A stretch of DNA of 64,000 bases from Desertibacillus haloalkaliphilus (lineage in GTDB: Bacteria; Bacillota; Bacilli; Bacillales; KJ1-10-99): NCBI RefSeq assembly GCF_019039105.1, contig NZ_JAHPIV010000005.1, positions 1 through 64,000 on the forward strand, in the 5' to 3' direction. The notes beneath the pieces were generated by a model. It did not search any database. It worked only from the letters and a program-made list of their open reading frames with translations, and was not told where the DNA came from. The translations under genes were made by a program, and so were the position numbers. Of the stretch, positions 1 to 8,403 are shown piece by piece (the first letter of the stretch is position 1; every line of letters starts with the position of its first letter).

Positions 1-207
1 ATGTTCCATTAACCACGAAAGAATTTCTTGATGATACAAATCCAATTTCTTTTCTCTTGTTTTTAATGAACTTATAAAATCTTCAAAATCATCCGGTGTC
101 ATATTCAGATAATCTATTACCCTATTCCTTGAAATATTTAACTTTCTTGCTATTGCACTCTTCGAAAACCCTTCTTTATATAGTTGGTGGATCTTGTTGT
201 AAATCAT
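1..207 (-). CDS. IS21-family transposase IstA, N-terminal fragment (runs off window)
   Basis: Reading leftwards from ATG at 207, an open frame continues to the window edge. It encodes a helix-turn-helix of the IstA type (YKEGFSKSAIARKLNISRNR, then a VIDYLNMTPDDFEDF segment), the DNA-binding N terminus of IS21 transposases. An in-frame GTG at 219 and ATG at 240 are alternative starts; GAGGAATTAGGAG lies just upstream. The DDE catalytic core would be outside the window, so whether the element is intact cannot be judged. IS21 elements normally carry istB downstream, also not visible. Confidence 0.75.
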   Translation of the reverse strand, partial: MIYNKIHQLYKEGFSKSAIARKLNISRNRVIDYLNMTPDDFEDFISSLKTREKKLDLYHQEILSWLMEH

Positions 208-484
208 TAAACGGTTCACTCCTAATTCCTCACTTTCCATAGACTAATTAAAATATATAAAAAGTAAGGGTGATATTGGGAACTGTTTAATCTTATTTGG
301 TGAAATCTGTTCATTTTTATATGTAGAAAACTGTTGATTCTAGTTTATCGTTTACAATTATCAGGAAGCCTTTGAGCGTAATAGTTAAATTTATATTAGG
401 AATCAACCTTATCGGAATCTAAATTGGCTTGATTTGAAAGTTTATTCTTGAGAAAGTAGATACTTTGTCTTGAATTCAAATGTT

Positions 485-570
485 CAACAAACGAGAGCAT
501 TAGTTGAGGAACTGTTGTACTGGCAGTTCCTACTGTTGTTGAAGTAACGAAGCGGGATTATTGAAGAAGA
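485..570 (+). repeat. Dispersed hairpin repeat, family 1, copy 1
   Basis: Opens with CAACAAACGAGAGC, has a central hairpin (GAGGAACTG paired with CAGTTCCT), and ends GAAGTAACGAAGCGGG. It matches the plan of the copies at 812, 2932, 3481, 4418, 5110, 5722 and 13543. The rest of 208-631 shows no gene. Confidence 0.6.
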
Positions 571-631
571 AATTTCAATAATTAAACAATGTCAAGGTAA
601 GGTTTGTTATGATTTTGTAAGAGGTGATTAT

Positions 632-796
632 ATGAAATGGGTAGGTATAATTTTAATGATAATTGCCTAATTGGTATATTGGGTTTCTAAAGTGAATAAT
701 TTAGAGCCTTTTTTCACTAATGTATCTATAGTTTCCATTGTTTTAGGTGCTATTATAATGGCTACTGGGGTTATCATAGGTAAAAGAATTAAATAG
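632..796 (+). pseudogene. Small membrane protein gene with internal stop
   Basis: A good ribosome binding site (AGAGGTGATT) precedes ATG at 632. The frame reads a hydrophobic start (MKWVGIILMIIA), hits TAA at 668-670, then continues open for about 40 codons with a second hydrophobic stretch (VSIVSIVLGAIIMATGVIIG) and ends at TAG 794-796. This is what a two-helix protein of about 54 residues would look like after a single nonsense mutation. I do not recognise the family. A sequencing error is possible, but neighbouring genes are also broken. Confidence 0.5.
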
Positions 797-811
797 TTCC
801 AAACGGATATT

Positions 812-875
812 CAACAAACGGGTGCGATTGTTCAATAGAATCAGTCGCATTCTGTGCTAACAAGGTTAGTAAATA
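812..875 (+). repeat. Dispersed hairpin repeat, family 1, copy 2
   Basis: CAACAAACGGGTGCGATTGT begins the copy. GCGATTGTTC pairs imperfectly with GAATCAGTCGC across a short loop, and the right end reads TGTGCTAACAAGG. It lies directly after the broken small membrane gene. Confidence 0.6.
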
Positions 876-935
876 AGCAGAAAATCTAATAGAAAAGTAA
901 TAATATAAATTACAATTTTTTAGGGAGTGATTTAA

Positions 936-1147
936 GTGAGTGAAGATAAAGAAACTCCTAAAAAACGAAGAGAAAGACTAAGGCAAGAGGAATTAAAAGA
1001 AGTTCATCTGGAAACTTAGGAGATGGTATTAACAGAACATCGGTGAGTAACTTATGGGATATATTTGGAAATTTGAATTGGAAAATAACTGGAGTAATTG
1101 TTGTTGTATTAGTAATAATATTAATCATAAAAGTATTGTTCAACTAA
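936..1147 (+). pseudogene. Frameshifted small membrane protein, DUF6366-like
   Basis: TAGGGAG precedes GTG at 936. The first frame encodes a highly charged stretch (SEDKETPKKRRERLRQEEL). At the A-run 995-998 the frame must shift by one base to continue as KRSSSGNLGDGINRTSVSNL followed by a Trp-Lys and a single C-terminal transmembrane helix, ending at TAA 1145-1147. The charged start, the GNLGDG motif and the tail helix recall a small Bacillus family annotated DUF6366; that match is from memory. The missing A makes this a pseudogene unless it is a sequencing error. Confidence 0.5.
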
Positions 1148-1398
1148 TGGGGGCGAATGCTTTGGTAGGAACATCTTTGTATGTTGGTGTTGAAACGATG
1201 TTTCCAATAACTAAGATCTTATTGGATATGGGAATGGGCATTGGAGCTGTTATGGCACTTATCATTACTGCTGCTGGAATAAGCATACCTGAAGTCATAT
1301 TTTTATCCAGCATATTTAAGATGAAATTACTTATTGTTTATATTGCTACAATCTTAGTCATTTCAGTTGGTATGGGATATGTTTCTATTATTTTATAA
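1147..1398 (+). pseudogene. C-terminal fragment of a DUF318/ArsP-type permease
   Basis: From ATG 1147 the frame encodes about 83 hydrophobic residues with the order Tyr-Val-Gly-Val-Glu-Thr, a Gly-Met-rich helix, then ISIPEVIFLSSIFKMKLL and a final helix. That arrangement matches the C-terminal part of the DUF318 (YraQ/ArsP-like) permeases, which are normally about 300 residues, so most of the protein is missing. The start codon overlaps the stop of the preceding broken gene, so the junction is probably a deletion scar. No ribosome binding site precedes it. Confidence 0.55.
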
Positions 1399-1536
1399 AT
1401 CCCTTTAAAACTCAATGTTTTATTTCCTTCTAAAGAATGAATATATTATGAGCACTTAAACAAAGGAAATGTATGTTCAGTCTTAAGTAACTGGTAAATA
1501 TAACAACTAACAAAAATAAAATCATTTATTTCATAG

Positions 1537-1627
1537 AACAACGATACTGTCAATAGAATAACTAACTAAGAGGGATGATTTCATTCAAAGTGATCGTCCC
1601 TCTTAGTTGACTCATACTGTGCATCAA
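1537..1627 (+). repeat. Dispersed hairpin repeat, family 2, copy 1
   Basis: Starts AACAACGATACTG and contains an inverted repeat whose arms are 1564-1579 and 1593-1608 (AACTAAGAGGGATGAT against ATCGTCCCTCTTAGTT, one mismatch). It shares ACAACGATACTG and CAAAGTGATCGT with the copy at 2386. The surrounding 1399-1795 has no convincing gene. Confidence 0.5.
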
Positions 1628-1795
1628 ATGCCTTTAGTTTCAGGTGACTTTGTGAATGGAGGTAATTCACTAACAAGAAAAATAATAAAAAATACACATC
1701 GTTTCCCAATAAATGTTTATCCTAATAAAAAGACTCATAGTTGACTGAAAATGTGCAATAATAAGGCTAGGAAAATCCTAGCGATCTTAAATCAG

Positions 1796-2263
1796 TTATA
1801 TATTTGCTGTACTATTTAACTTTCTAATTAGTTTCCAATTTAACAAAATAAGAATAAAGAGTAGTGGGTATATAGGTATTGAGTAAATCAACTTCCAGCC
1901 ATTATAGTGAAATAGTTCAGTTTGAACTGCTATCCATTCATAAGCAACTGCAAAGGTACTCCATCCAAGAATATAAAACACTTTTACTAAAGGCTTGCTG
2001 TTTTGTGGATAAAAGTTTAAAAACATAATATTTACTGCGGGGAAAATTACGAATACTACCCATAGTGTAATGAAGTCAACGCCTGGGCTGAAATACCAAT
2101 ATAAACGGTATTTAAACTCTAAATAAACATCAGTTATTAATTGTAAAACTGTAGAAAACAAGGAGGTAGTGTACATTTCAAAAAATGAGATTTTCTTTGG
2201 CATAAAGTAAATGATTATTCCGAATATTGCAATTGAAACAAACAGAAGATAAATATTGCTCAC
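1796..2263 (-). CDS. CBO0543-like integral membrane protein
   Basis: About 155 residues with four or five predicted transmembrane helices. Family-like motifs are MPKKISFFEMYTT after the first helix, a YxxPGVDF segment in the middle, PAVNIMFLNFYP, and FHYNGWKLIYS before the last helix. This pattern matches Bacillus proteins annotated CBO0543 family; no activity is known to me. Lone gene on the minus strand. Its start is uncertain: GTG at 2263 overlaps the SD-like GAGGTG, so a non-ATG codon a few bases downstream may be used. Confidence 0.6.
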   Translation of the reverse strand: MSNIYLLFVSIAIFGIIIYFMPKKISFFEMYTTSLFSTVLQLITDVYLEFKYRLYWYFSPGVDFITLWVVFVIFPAVNIMFLNFYPQNSKPLVKVFYILGWSTFAVAYEWIAVQTELFHYNGWKLIYSIPIYPLLFILILLNWKLIRKLNSTANI

Positions 2264-2385
2264 CTCTTCAAAACTTTTTTAATTATCACTAGTTAAGTTT
2301 TGACTAAAAGAAGAAATAGATACCTACTATATGACAGAAAATCTTTCGGAAACCATATATTTATCGTAACTTTGTTGAGGCATAG

Positions 2386-2476
2386 TACAACGATACTGGT
2401 AACGGAATATATTTTTAAAAGGCGATCACTGCAAAGTGATCGTATTTTCATATATGACGGATAATGCGCAATAAAC
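2386..2476 (+). repeat. Dispersed hairpin repeat, family 2, copy 2
   Basis: GTACAACGATACTG opens the copy, and a perfect 8-bp stem (CGATCACT / AGTGATCG, 2432-2451) follows. The right end, AATGCGCAATAAAC, resembles TACTGTGCATCAAA of copy 1. At 2561-2590 there is also a solitary right half of family 1 (GCTAACGAGCAGTTTACTAA). Confidence 0.5.
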
Positions 2477-2605
2477 ATTCCATTTAAATTAAATAACAAA
2501 TTGGTTATATATGTTAAAATCCGGTTAGGGCTTAGTGAGTTTGTGAAAGTTTTCACTTAAGCTAACGAGCAGTTTACTAAATTAAGTAGGTTTGGAGGTA
2601 GAAAC

Positions 2606-2914
2606 ATGTTTTATCAACTTATAATAGCGGCATTCTTAATAATTTATGCGGTTAGCCATGCAAACCAATCGACTATTTTACTAGGCAAGAAAGCTAAAAA
2701 GCTGGATAAAGAGAAGCGACATGCGTATCAAAAAGGGTTAGTAACTCCTTTTCTTGGGTTAGGCACACTATTTATTGTAATTTCTTTTGTTTTACATGCA
2801 GAAATATTGAGCCCATTCTTAGTATTTGTCCTATTCATGTTGTTGGTCACTCCTCTTTTAATCAAAATTTCTGCTCATCAAAAAAAATATTTAGGTAGTT
2901 ATTTTGAGTGGTAG
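2606..2914 (+). CDS. Small membrane protein, family not recognised
   Basis: A TTGGAGGTAG ribosome binding site precedes ATG 2606. The 102-residue product has an N-terminal helix, a strongly basic segment (KKAKKLDKEKRH, residues 28-39), then two adjacent hydrophobic helices and a short tail ending FEW. The topology suggests a three-helix inner-membrane protein with the basic loop in the cytoplasm. It lies between repeat copies and is probably transcribed alone. Confidence 0.6.
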   Translation: MFYQLIIAAFLIIYAVSHANQSTILLGKKAKKLDKEKRHAYQKGLVTPFLGLGTLFIVISFVLHAEILSPFLVFVLFMLLVTPLLIKISAHQKKYLGSYFEW

Positions 2915-2931
2915 ATTTTATATAACAGTAC

Positions 2932-3014
2932 TGTTAAACAAACGGAAGCAAGAGCGGAACAAGGAGTTGTCGATGGCAGCTCCTATTGTTTATTGTATTA
3001 ACGAAGCAAAGAGC
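2932..3014 (+). repeat. Dispersed hairpin repeat, family 1, copy 3
   Basis: TTAAACAAACGGAAGCAAGAGCGG leads into a hairpin in which AACAAGGAGTTGTC pairs with GGCAGCTCCTATTGTT around GATG. The right end is TGTATTAACGAAGCAAAGAGC. This is the variant with GAAGCAAGAGCGG instead of GGTGCGATT. Confidence 0.65.
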
Positions 3015-3064
3015 TTAAATAAAATATTTATCTACTTCTTATAAATAGTAAACTGGGAGGAGTC

Positions 3065-3472
3065 ATGTATAAACACGTAATTTTTATTTTATTAGTTAGT
3101 TCCATTTTTGGTTGGATTAGTTTTGATATTCATGTAATGAAGAGTGAAGCTACTTTAATCGGTGCAATTTCTTCAATACTATTTGTTATTATTATGTTCT
3201 TTTACAGTGCATATATGGGAAAGCAAAACTACGTTAATTTTGCCTTATTCATAACTAAATATTGGGGTATAGGCTTATTTATATATTTAGCTGGTTACTT
3301 TATGTTCTTGGCACTTGTTTTCTACCCAGCTAATTTTCTATTCACCATACCAATATACGGAGCAATTAGGTATTTTTTTGATGTGCTCCCATCCGTAAGT
3401 GTAGGTATTTTTAGTATATTCTTTCTTTACTTCACATGCTTAGTTGGATATTTTGTTGGGCGTTTGAAATAA
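3065..3472 (+). CDS. Four-helix membrane protein, family not recognised
   Basis: GGGAGGAG precedes ATG 3065. The 135-residue product is almost entirely hydrophobic, with about four transmembrane helices (near residues 3-21, 29-50, 68-95 and 108-132) and few charged residues (His-Val-Met-Lys-Ser-Glu in the first loop). It is flanked on both sides by repeat copies, so it probably forms its own transcription unit. No motif points to a function. Confidence 0.6.
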   Translation: MYKHVIFILLVSSIFGWISFDIHVMKSEATLIGAISSILFVIIMFFYSAYMGKQNYVNFALFITKYWGIGLFIYLAGYFMFLALVFYPANFLFTIPIYGAIRYFFDVLPSVSVGIFSIFFLYFTCLVGYFVGRLK

Positions 3473-3480
3473 AAAAGATA

Positions 3481-3550
3481 CTAAACTAACGGGTGCGATT
3501 ATTCAATAGGAATAGTCGCTTCTTGTGTTAACGAAACAGAATACTTGAAG
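3481..3550 (+). repeat. Dispersed hairpin repeat, family 1, copy 4
   Basis: CTAAACTAACGGGTGCGATT starts this clear copy. GCGATTATTC and GAATAGTCGC form a ten-base stem with one G-T pair, and the right end is TGTGTTAACGAAACAG. It begins nine bases after the stop of the preceding gene. Confidence 0.7.
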
Positions 3551-3668
3551 AAGGGTTTTCCAAATACCCAAATCGTAACGGATAGATGTTAACATCAAGC
3601 AGAGCAATACTTTTTGAGGATGAAAGTATTTTAAAAGGTTTGAATTAGCCAGTTTCAAGGAGTTGATA

Positions 3669-4406
3669 ATGTTGAGAGATCTAATACTAATTTTATTTCT
3701 TATCTTTCTTTTTGGCTGTTCTAGTGAGGTCGATTTACAGCGGGAGCCTGATTTACAATCAAATTTATTATCATTGGATGAAAAGTATGAAAAAGAAACT
3801 TATCTGGGGGTAGTTAATGATAACATGACTCCAAAAGAAAGAAACGCGTTTAACCTTCCAGATGAGTGGGAGGCATATCGGATCGAGTTTAATCATAGTA
3901 CACGCTTTATTGATCATGAAGGTGCTGAAATAGAAAAAGAAGCGATGAAATCACATAATTTTAAATTTAATATCTGGACAGAAGAAAGCTTTAAATCGGA
4001 GTGGTCTAATGTAGAGGTTAAGGAAGGAACAAGTATGGCTATTATTACAGATTTATTTCCATTATATACAGCTACTCAAGTACAATTGGTTCCAATGACT
4101 GATGAGGAGTATTTAGAACGAAGCTATGCATATGAAGAAGGAGAAATAGCCATTGAAGTTTATATTAATGAGGCTTTTTATGAGAAGGACGATAGGATGG
4201 TTCCAGAAGAAATATATGATCGTAGTGATAATTTCAATCGATTTTCTTCTACTTCATCAGAAGCTAGCAAACGCAAAGAAAGATTGTTGAATATAGAAGA
4301 GTATCCAGTATTTTTAGTTTACGATCATGAAGGTTTGGTATTAAAAACTTATGATATTCACGAATTATTAGAGTTTCTAGATCGTATAGAAAGTTATAAA
4401 AACTAA
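3669..4406 (+). CDS. Lipoprotein, family not recognised
   Basis: AAGGAG at 3657-3662 fits ATG 3669 with six-base spacing, so I prefer it to TTG 3663. The product (about 245 residues) begins with a short signal peptide and lipobox (LIFLFGCSS, Cys near residue 17), so it should be lipid-anchored outside the membrane. The mature part is acidic. The C-terminal YPVFLVYDHEGLVLKTYD resembles the end of a thioredoxin-like or small periplasmic fold, but no CxxC is present. Function unknown. Confidence 0.65.
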   Translation: MLRDLILILFLIFLFGCSSEVDLQREPDLQSNLLSLDEKYEKETYLGVVNDNMTPKERNAFNLPDEWEAYRIEFNHSTRFIDHEGAEIEKEAMKSHNFKFNIWTEESFKSEWSNVEVKEGTSMAIITDLFPLYTATQVQLVPMTDEEYLERSYAYEEGEIAIEVYINEAFYEKDDRMVPEEIYDRSDNFNRFSSTSSEASKRKERLLNIEEYPVFLVYDHEGLVLKTYDIHELLEFLDRIESYKN

Positions 4407-4417
4407 TCGTTTTTTCT

Positions 4418-4490
4418 TGTTGAAGTAAAGGGTGGGATTATTCATTAAGAATAGTTACTTCTCGTGTTAACGGAGCAGGATAGTTTAAGA
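4418..4490 (+). repeat. Dispersed hairpin repeat, family 1, copy 5
   Basis: GTTGAAGTAAAGGGTGGGAT begins it, an ATTATTCATTAAGAATAG hairpin follows, and the right end is the fullest version in the window: CGTGTTAACGGAGCAGGATA then GTTTAAG. That end is the inverse of the TTAAACTA at the left end of other copies. Confidence 0.65.
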
Positions 4491-4550
4491 AGAAAACTCA
4501 TACATGGTTAACGATGTTACGATTAAGTAAATTACATTTGGGAGGTAGAG

Positions 4551-5108
4551 ATGAGAAAATTACTAATTGGTATTACGGTAACGACAATCCTTTTTTGCTT
4601 ATTTCTAATATATAATCACAAACAACTCCCCACTAAAGATGATGTTTATAAAATTACTGGCAATTGGTCTCCAAAAACTAAGGAAGTTTATTTGGTTAAG
4701 AAAATCGACGATGATTGGTTAACTATTTTTAGAAATAAACAATTCATTTTGGTCGGGCGATTAGAGCAAAATTGGTTGGGGTTTTGGCAGCTTCAAGATG
4801 ATATAGGACGAGAAGGTTCATTAGTTTCAGTATATTATCCGCCTAGTAGGCAAGATGAAGAATTTACATGGAGTGGGGCAGGTACAGAAGAAGGCGCATA
4901 CTACTTTGGGCAAATTATCAATCCTGATATAAAGAAAATACAAGTAGTAACTAAGAAAAACAGTTTTGAAAATGCTTTAATAATGAGTGCAGAAGGTACT
5001 CGTTTTTTCTTTATTAAATCAGAAGAAGAGTTAGTAATGCCTGTGAACATAAAAGGGTTCTCTAAAAACGGAAAATTAATTTATTCATCGTTCAAACAAG
5101 TTAATTAA
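4551..5108 (+). CDS. Secreted or membrane-anchored protein, family not recognised
   Basis: GGGAGGTAG precedes ATG 4551. The 185-residue product starts with Arg-Lys and a hydrophobic helix (residues 4-22) without a clear Cys lipobox or cleavage motif, so it is probably an N-terminally anchored extracytoplasmic protein. The rest is rich in beta-strand-like segments with many aromatic residues (WLGFWQLQDD, EFTWSGAG). It is one of a row of single genes separated by repeat copies. I do not recognise the fold. Confidence 0.55.
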   Translation: MRKLLIGITVTTILFCLFLIYNHKQLPTKDDVYKITGNWSPKTKEVYLVKKIDDDWLTIFRNKQFILVGRLEQNWLGFWQLQDDIGREGSLVSVYYPPSRQDEEFTWSGAGTEEGAYYFGQIINPDIKKIQVVTKKNSFENALIMSAEGTRFFFIKSEEELVMPVNIKGFSKNGKLIYSSFKQVN

Positions 5109-5109
5109 A

Positions 5110-5165
5110 TAAAAGCGTAGTTAAACTAACGGAAGCAAGAGTTGAAGATCACAAGACGGTTCGCA
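5110..5165 (+). repeat. Dispersed hairpin repeat, family 1, copy 6 (degenerate)
   Basis: AGTTAAACTAACGGAAGCAA marks the left end in the GAAGCAAGAG variant. The central hairpin is decayed (GATCACAAGACGGTTCGCAGC), and the right end is not clearly present. Confidence 0.5.
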
Positions 5166-5202
5166 GCTTTTAAGGTATAAGAGTTTTAAAGTTTTTGTAG
5201 GA

Positions 5203-5724
5203 GTGATTATTATCAAGAATTTGATTATAGCAATTTTAACTTTATTAAGTTTTATCTTTGTAGTTTCAGGGTGTTCCTCAGAGGGGGAAGCCGAATATGC
5301 TGGTGAACCATTAACGATAGCAGTGGTTGGAACAGAACCCTCTTATGATTTTGATAATATTCAATTCAGTAAAGTAAATATTGATGATTTATTTGAGGAA
5401 AAAGGACGCTATGATGCGTTATTTGTTATGGAAGAAATGTTTTTAGAAACATCTAAATCTAAATATGCCGAATTGTACAAAGTATTACCCTATCCAACTT
5501 TTTTTATTGGGTTAAATCAAGCATATGAAGCTTTTATTGATGATGAGTTGACTATTCTTGATTTTGAGGAAAGTGATAGCATTGCTTTTGCACAAGGGTA
5601 TTTTAAACATGAGCAAAGTGAAGAATTTTGGACATTTGTTCCCCCTAACCCTCTAAAGTCAGAAAATGATTATCGGTCAATTTACATTAGTATTTTTAAT
5701 ACAATAGATGAATTTCTTTATTGA
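5203..5724 (+). CDS. Lipoprotein, family not recognised
   Basis: The product is about 170 residues with a signal peptide ending in the lipobox VVSGCSS. The mature part has a strand-turn pattern near EPLTIAVVGTEPSYDFDNIQ and a later YPTFFIGLNQAYEAF segment. It is therefore an exported, lipid-anchored protein. GTG 5203 overlaps the TAGGAG ribosome binding site, so translation may instead begin at a rare codon such as ATT at 5206-5209 or at TTG 5221. Single gene between repeat copies; no function assigned. Confidence 0.6.
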   Translation: MIIIKNLIIAILTLLSFIFVVSGCSSEGEAEYAGEPLTIAVVGTEPSYDFDNIQFSKVNIDDLFEEKGRYDALFVMEEMFLETSKSKYAELYKVLPYPTFFIGLNQAYEAFIDDELTILDFEESDSIAFAQGYFKHEQSEEFWTFVPPNPLKSENDYRSIYISIFNTIDEFLY

Positions 5725-5810
5725 GCTAACGGGAGGCAAAAGCGGAAGAAGGGGTTGTCGATGACAGCTCTATTGTTCATTGTGTTAACGGGCAGTTTAG
5801 CACAATAAGT
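5722..5810 (+). repeat. Dispersed hairpin repeat, family 1, copy 7
   Basis: GAGCTAACGGGAGGCAAAAG opens it. GAAGGGGTTGTC pairs with GACAGCTCTATT around a short loop, and the right end reads TGTGTTAACGGGCAGTTTAG. It overlaps the TGA stop of the preceding lipoprotein gene. Confidence 0.65.
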
Positions 5811-5856
5811 TGTATCTTTTTAGATATTAGTCATTTTAATATGGAGAGTGAGAATA

Positions 5857-6393
5857 ATGAGGTTAATTTTATTATTTGTTACCATTTTAGTTATTCTATC
5901 TGGTTGTAACACAGGGTATCCAAGTCTTGAAGAAGCTGTTCAAAGTCAGTGGAAAACACCTATAAAGGTAAGTAACCAAGATGAAGAAAATCAATTAGTT
6001 TATTATTTAGACCAAACCCAGCATATTTTAGGAGTTTATGAATTTGAGAATGGAAAATACAAATATAACAATGAACAAAGTGTTGGCATGACTTTTTCAA
6101 CAGAAGCGGGTCTACCTTTTTTAGTCTCGGCTAACTATTTTGATGGTAAAGGAAACTTTATTCATGGTGCTATTACAACAGATGAACATGAGATTGAAAA
6201 ATTTGAAATTCATTATAAAAATGGAGAAATACAAGAAAGTAGTGCAAAGAATAATACGTTTATAACAGAATTCCCCCCCTTCTTAACAATAGATGCAGAA
6301 ATGTTTTTTTCAGAAATTGAAAACGCTGTGGGATACGACCAAAATGGAGAGATTATTGAAAAGTGGAATGGGAATGCTGAATTAAATAATTAA
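5857..6393 (+). CDS. Lipoprotein, family not recognised
   Basis: GGAGAG sits about eight bases before ATG 5857, which I prefer to GTG 5848. The product (178 residues) has a clean lipoprotein signal, MRLILLFVTILVILSGC, so the Cys at residue 17 should be lipidated. The mature domain is acidic, with alternating strands such as HILGVYEFENGKYKYNNEQS. Neighbouring genes at 3669 and 5203 are also lone lipoproteins in the same orientation, but I see no sequence relation among the three. Function unknown. Confidence 0.6.
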   Translation: MRLILLFVTILVILSGCNTGYPSLEEAVQSQWKTPIKVSNQDEENQLVYYLDQTQHILGVYEFENGKYKYNNEQSVGMTFSTEAGLPFLVSANYFDGKGNFIHGAITTDEHEIEKFEIHYKNGEIQESSAKNNTFITEFPPFLTIDAEMFFSEIENAVGYDQNGEIIEKWNGNAELNN

Positions 6394-6418
6394 AAGGGTA
6401 TTTTTTATTAACGGGTGC

Positions 6419-6994
6419 GTTGCCTGGATGGGTGTTCCAGGGCAAGATGAGGATAAGCACCTGACAGTTACAAACAAATGGATCCATGCCATGACCCTTC
6501 CACGGGAACTATCTATAAAGGATGGCAAGGTCAATCAAACGCCTATAAAAGAGTTGGAGATATTACGCGAAGAGATTGTCCATCAATTAAATTTGTCTCT
6601 GACAGAAAGCGATCAACAATTTATTGATATGGATAAGGAAACTGCAGAGCTTCTACTAGAGGTCGATGATCAAAGTACAGAACGATTAGAGATATCCATT
6701 CGTGGAGAAGTTCGTCTTATTTTTAATCAAGAGAAAAAAGTATTTACGTTAGAACGAAAAAGCTTTGTAGATGGGTTGATGGAACGTAGGCAATGTGAAT
6801 TAAAAAATCTACAACAATTACAAGTGTTTTTAGATGCTTCAACGATTGAAGTATTTGTAAATAATGGGGAAGAAGTATTTACCGCTAGAATGTTCCCTTT
6901 TGAAGAATACAAGCAAGTTAAAATTGGTTCTGTTGGTGAAACAACAATCAATCTATCTCATTGGAATTTAAAAAGTCATAGTCAAGTTTTTTAA
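6419..6994 (+). pseudogene. Sucrose-6-phosphate hydrolase (GH32), C-terminal fragment
   Basis: The frame encodes only the last part of a GH32 enzyme: AWMGVPGQDEDKH, HAMTLPRELSIKDGK, then the C-terminal beta-sandwich with LQVFLDASTIEVFVNNGEEVF, a typical GH32 ending. The N-terminal five-bladed catalytic propeller with WMNDPNG and its nucleophile Asp is absent (the full enzyme is about 490 residues). The coding sequence begins exactly where a family 1 repeat half (ATTAACGGGTGCG, 6408-6420) ends, so the deletion endpoint lies in that repeat. A sucrose-type EIIA gene downstream suggests a lost sucrose operon. Confidence 0.75.
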
Positions 6995-7119
6995 GGAGCA
7001 TTCCTGTAATGAAGAAATTAGAGGATTGAACAAAAAAGAGCCCTCTTGGTATTATACGAGGTGTCCAAAGCTTCGAAGCAAAAATGGACCCTTAAATTAG
7101 TAACCAAGGAGGACTCGAA

Positions 7120-8403
7120 ATGAATTATACACAAAATCAAAAAATCACGCAAATCACACCATCAACTATCATTATAGGCATTGATATTGCCAAAGACAAA
7201 CATGTCGCACGAGCTCAAGATGATCATGGGTTAGATTTTGGAAAACGTTTGGTCTTTGAAAATCGAATCTTTGGCTTTGAATCCCTCGTTGAATGGGCAA
7301 CGCAACACCAAGAGAAACACAAGAAAGATCACGTCATTTTTGGTGTAGAACCAACAGGACATTATTGGAAGAGTCTTGCTTATTATCTAACGGCAAAAGG
7401 TTACGACTTTGTCGTCGTAAACCCAATGCACGTCAAGAAAAGTAAAGAACTTGATGACAATTCTCCAACGAAAAACGATACGAAAGACGCAAAAGTGATC
7501 GCACAGTTAATCAAAGATGGCCGATACTCTGTACCTAACCTTTTAGATGGCATTTATGCGGAACTAAGAGAATGCGTAAAAATTCGAGATCAGCTTACTG
7601 AACAATTAATGATCACAGAAGGTCGCATTCAAAATGTGATTCAACGCTACTTTCCAGAGTTTTTCGATGTATTTGGAGATTGGGAAGGAAAAGCAGCTCT
7701 CTGTACCTTAAAACTGTTTCCTTTTCCTTCAGATATACAGGAATTGAGACCAGAAAAGGTTCTGGAAAAATGGAAACCTGTTGTTAAACGAGGCGTTGGC
7801 ATCAAGCGCTCAACGAAGCTTGTAGAAACAGCCAAAAAGAGTATTGGGGTTAAGGTAGGTCTTACGTTTGCCAAGCGCGAGCTTGCCTATCTTATTGAAC
7901 AATATGAGTTGTATAAAAAGCAGTTAGAAGAGTTAGACGGAGAACTAGAAGCCATAGTTGAAACATTACCAGGCGCTCCACAAATGATGAACATTTCAGG
8001 CTTAGGAGCAGTTACCGTTGGATTGTTCTTTGCGGAGGTTGGAGACATTTCAAAGTACTCTCATCCTCAACAATTAGTGAACTTAGCAGGGCTATCATTA
8101 CGTGAACACAGTTCAGGGAAATTTAAAGGGCAAACAAGAATTACAAAACGAGGAAGGAAACGATTACGCCGAGCCTTATATTTAGCGATTCGTCCACTCG
8201 TAGCCCATAATCCAACATTTAAAACCCTGCATCAATACTACACGAAACGTCCTGAACGCCCTTTAAAGAAACAACAATCTCTAATTGCCCTGTGTTGTAA
8301 GTTACTACGTGTCTTGTTTGTCATTGGTCAAAAACAGTGTGAGTTTGATGGTTCAAAACTACTAAAAGATATACCTCAAATAAATACATTACAGGCTGCA
8401 TAA
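7120..8403 (+). CDS. IS110-family transposase (DEDD recombinase)
   Basis: AAGGAGG precedes ATG 7120. The 427-residue protein has the RuvC-like DEDD N-terminal domain: first Asp in GIDIAKDKH (residues 20-28), Glu in FGVEPTGHYWK (about 85), and paired Asp in KNDTKDAKVIAQ (about 118-122). A coiled linker follows, then the C-terminal Transposase_20 domain with the helix-hairpin-helix-like ISGLGAVTVGLF and the region around LAGLSLREHSSGKFKG that carries the catalytic Ser. Length and all acidic residues look normal, so it is probably active. Known relatives are guided by a bridge RNA from the element's non-coding end. Confidence 0.92.
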   Translation: MNYTQNQKITQITPSTIIIGIDIAKDKHVARAQDDHGLDFGKRLVFENRIFGFESLVEWATQHQEKHKKDHVIFGVEPTGHYWKSLAYYLTAKGYDFVVVNPMHVKKSKELDDNSPTKNDTKDAKVIAQLIKDGRYSVPNLLDGIYAELRECVKIRDQLTEQLMITEGRIQNVIQRYFPEFFDVFGDWEGKAALCTLKLFPFPSDIQELRPEKVLEKWKPVVKRGVGIKRSTKLVETAKKSIGVKVGLTFAKRELAYLIEQYELYKKQLEELDGELEAIVETLPGAPQMMNISGLGAVTVGLFFAEVGDISKYSHPQQLVNLAGLSLREHSSGKFKGQTRITKRGRKRLRRALYLAIRPLVAHNPTFKTLHQYYTKRPERPLKKQQSLIALCCKLLRVLFVIGQKQCEFDGSKLLKDIPQINTLQAA

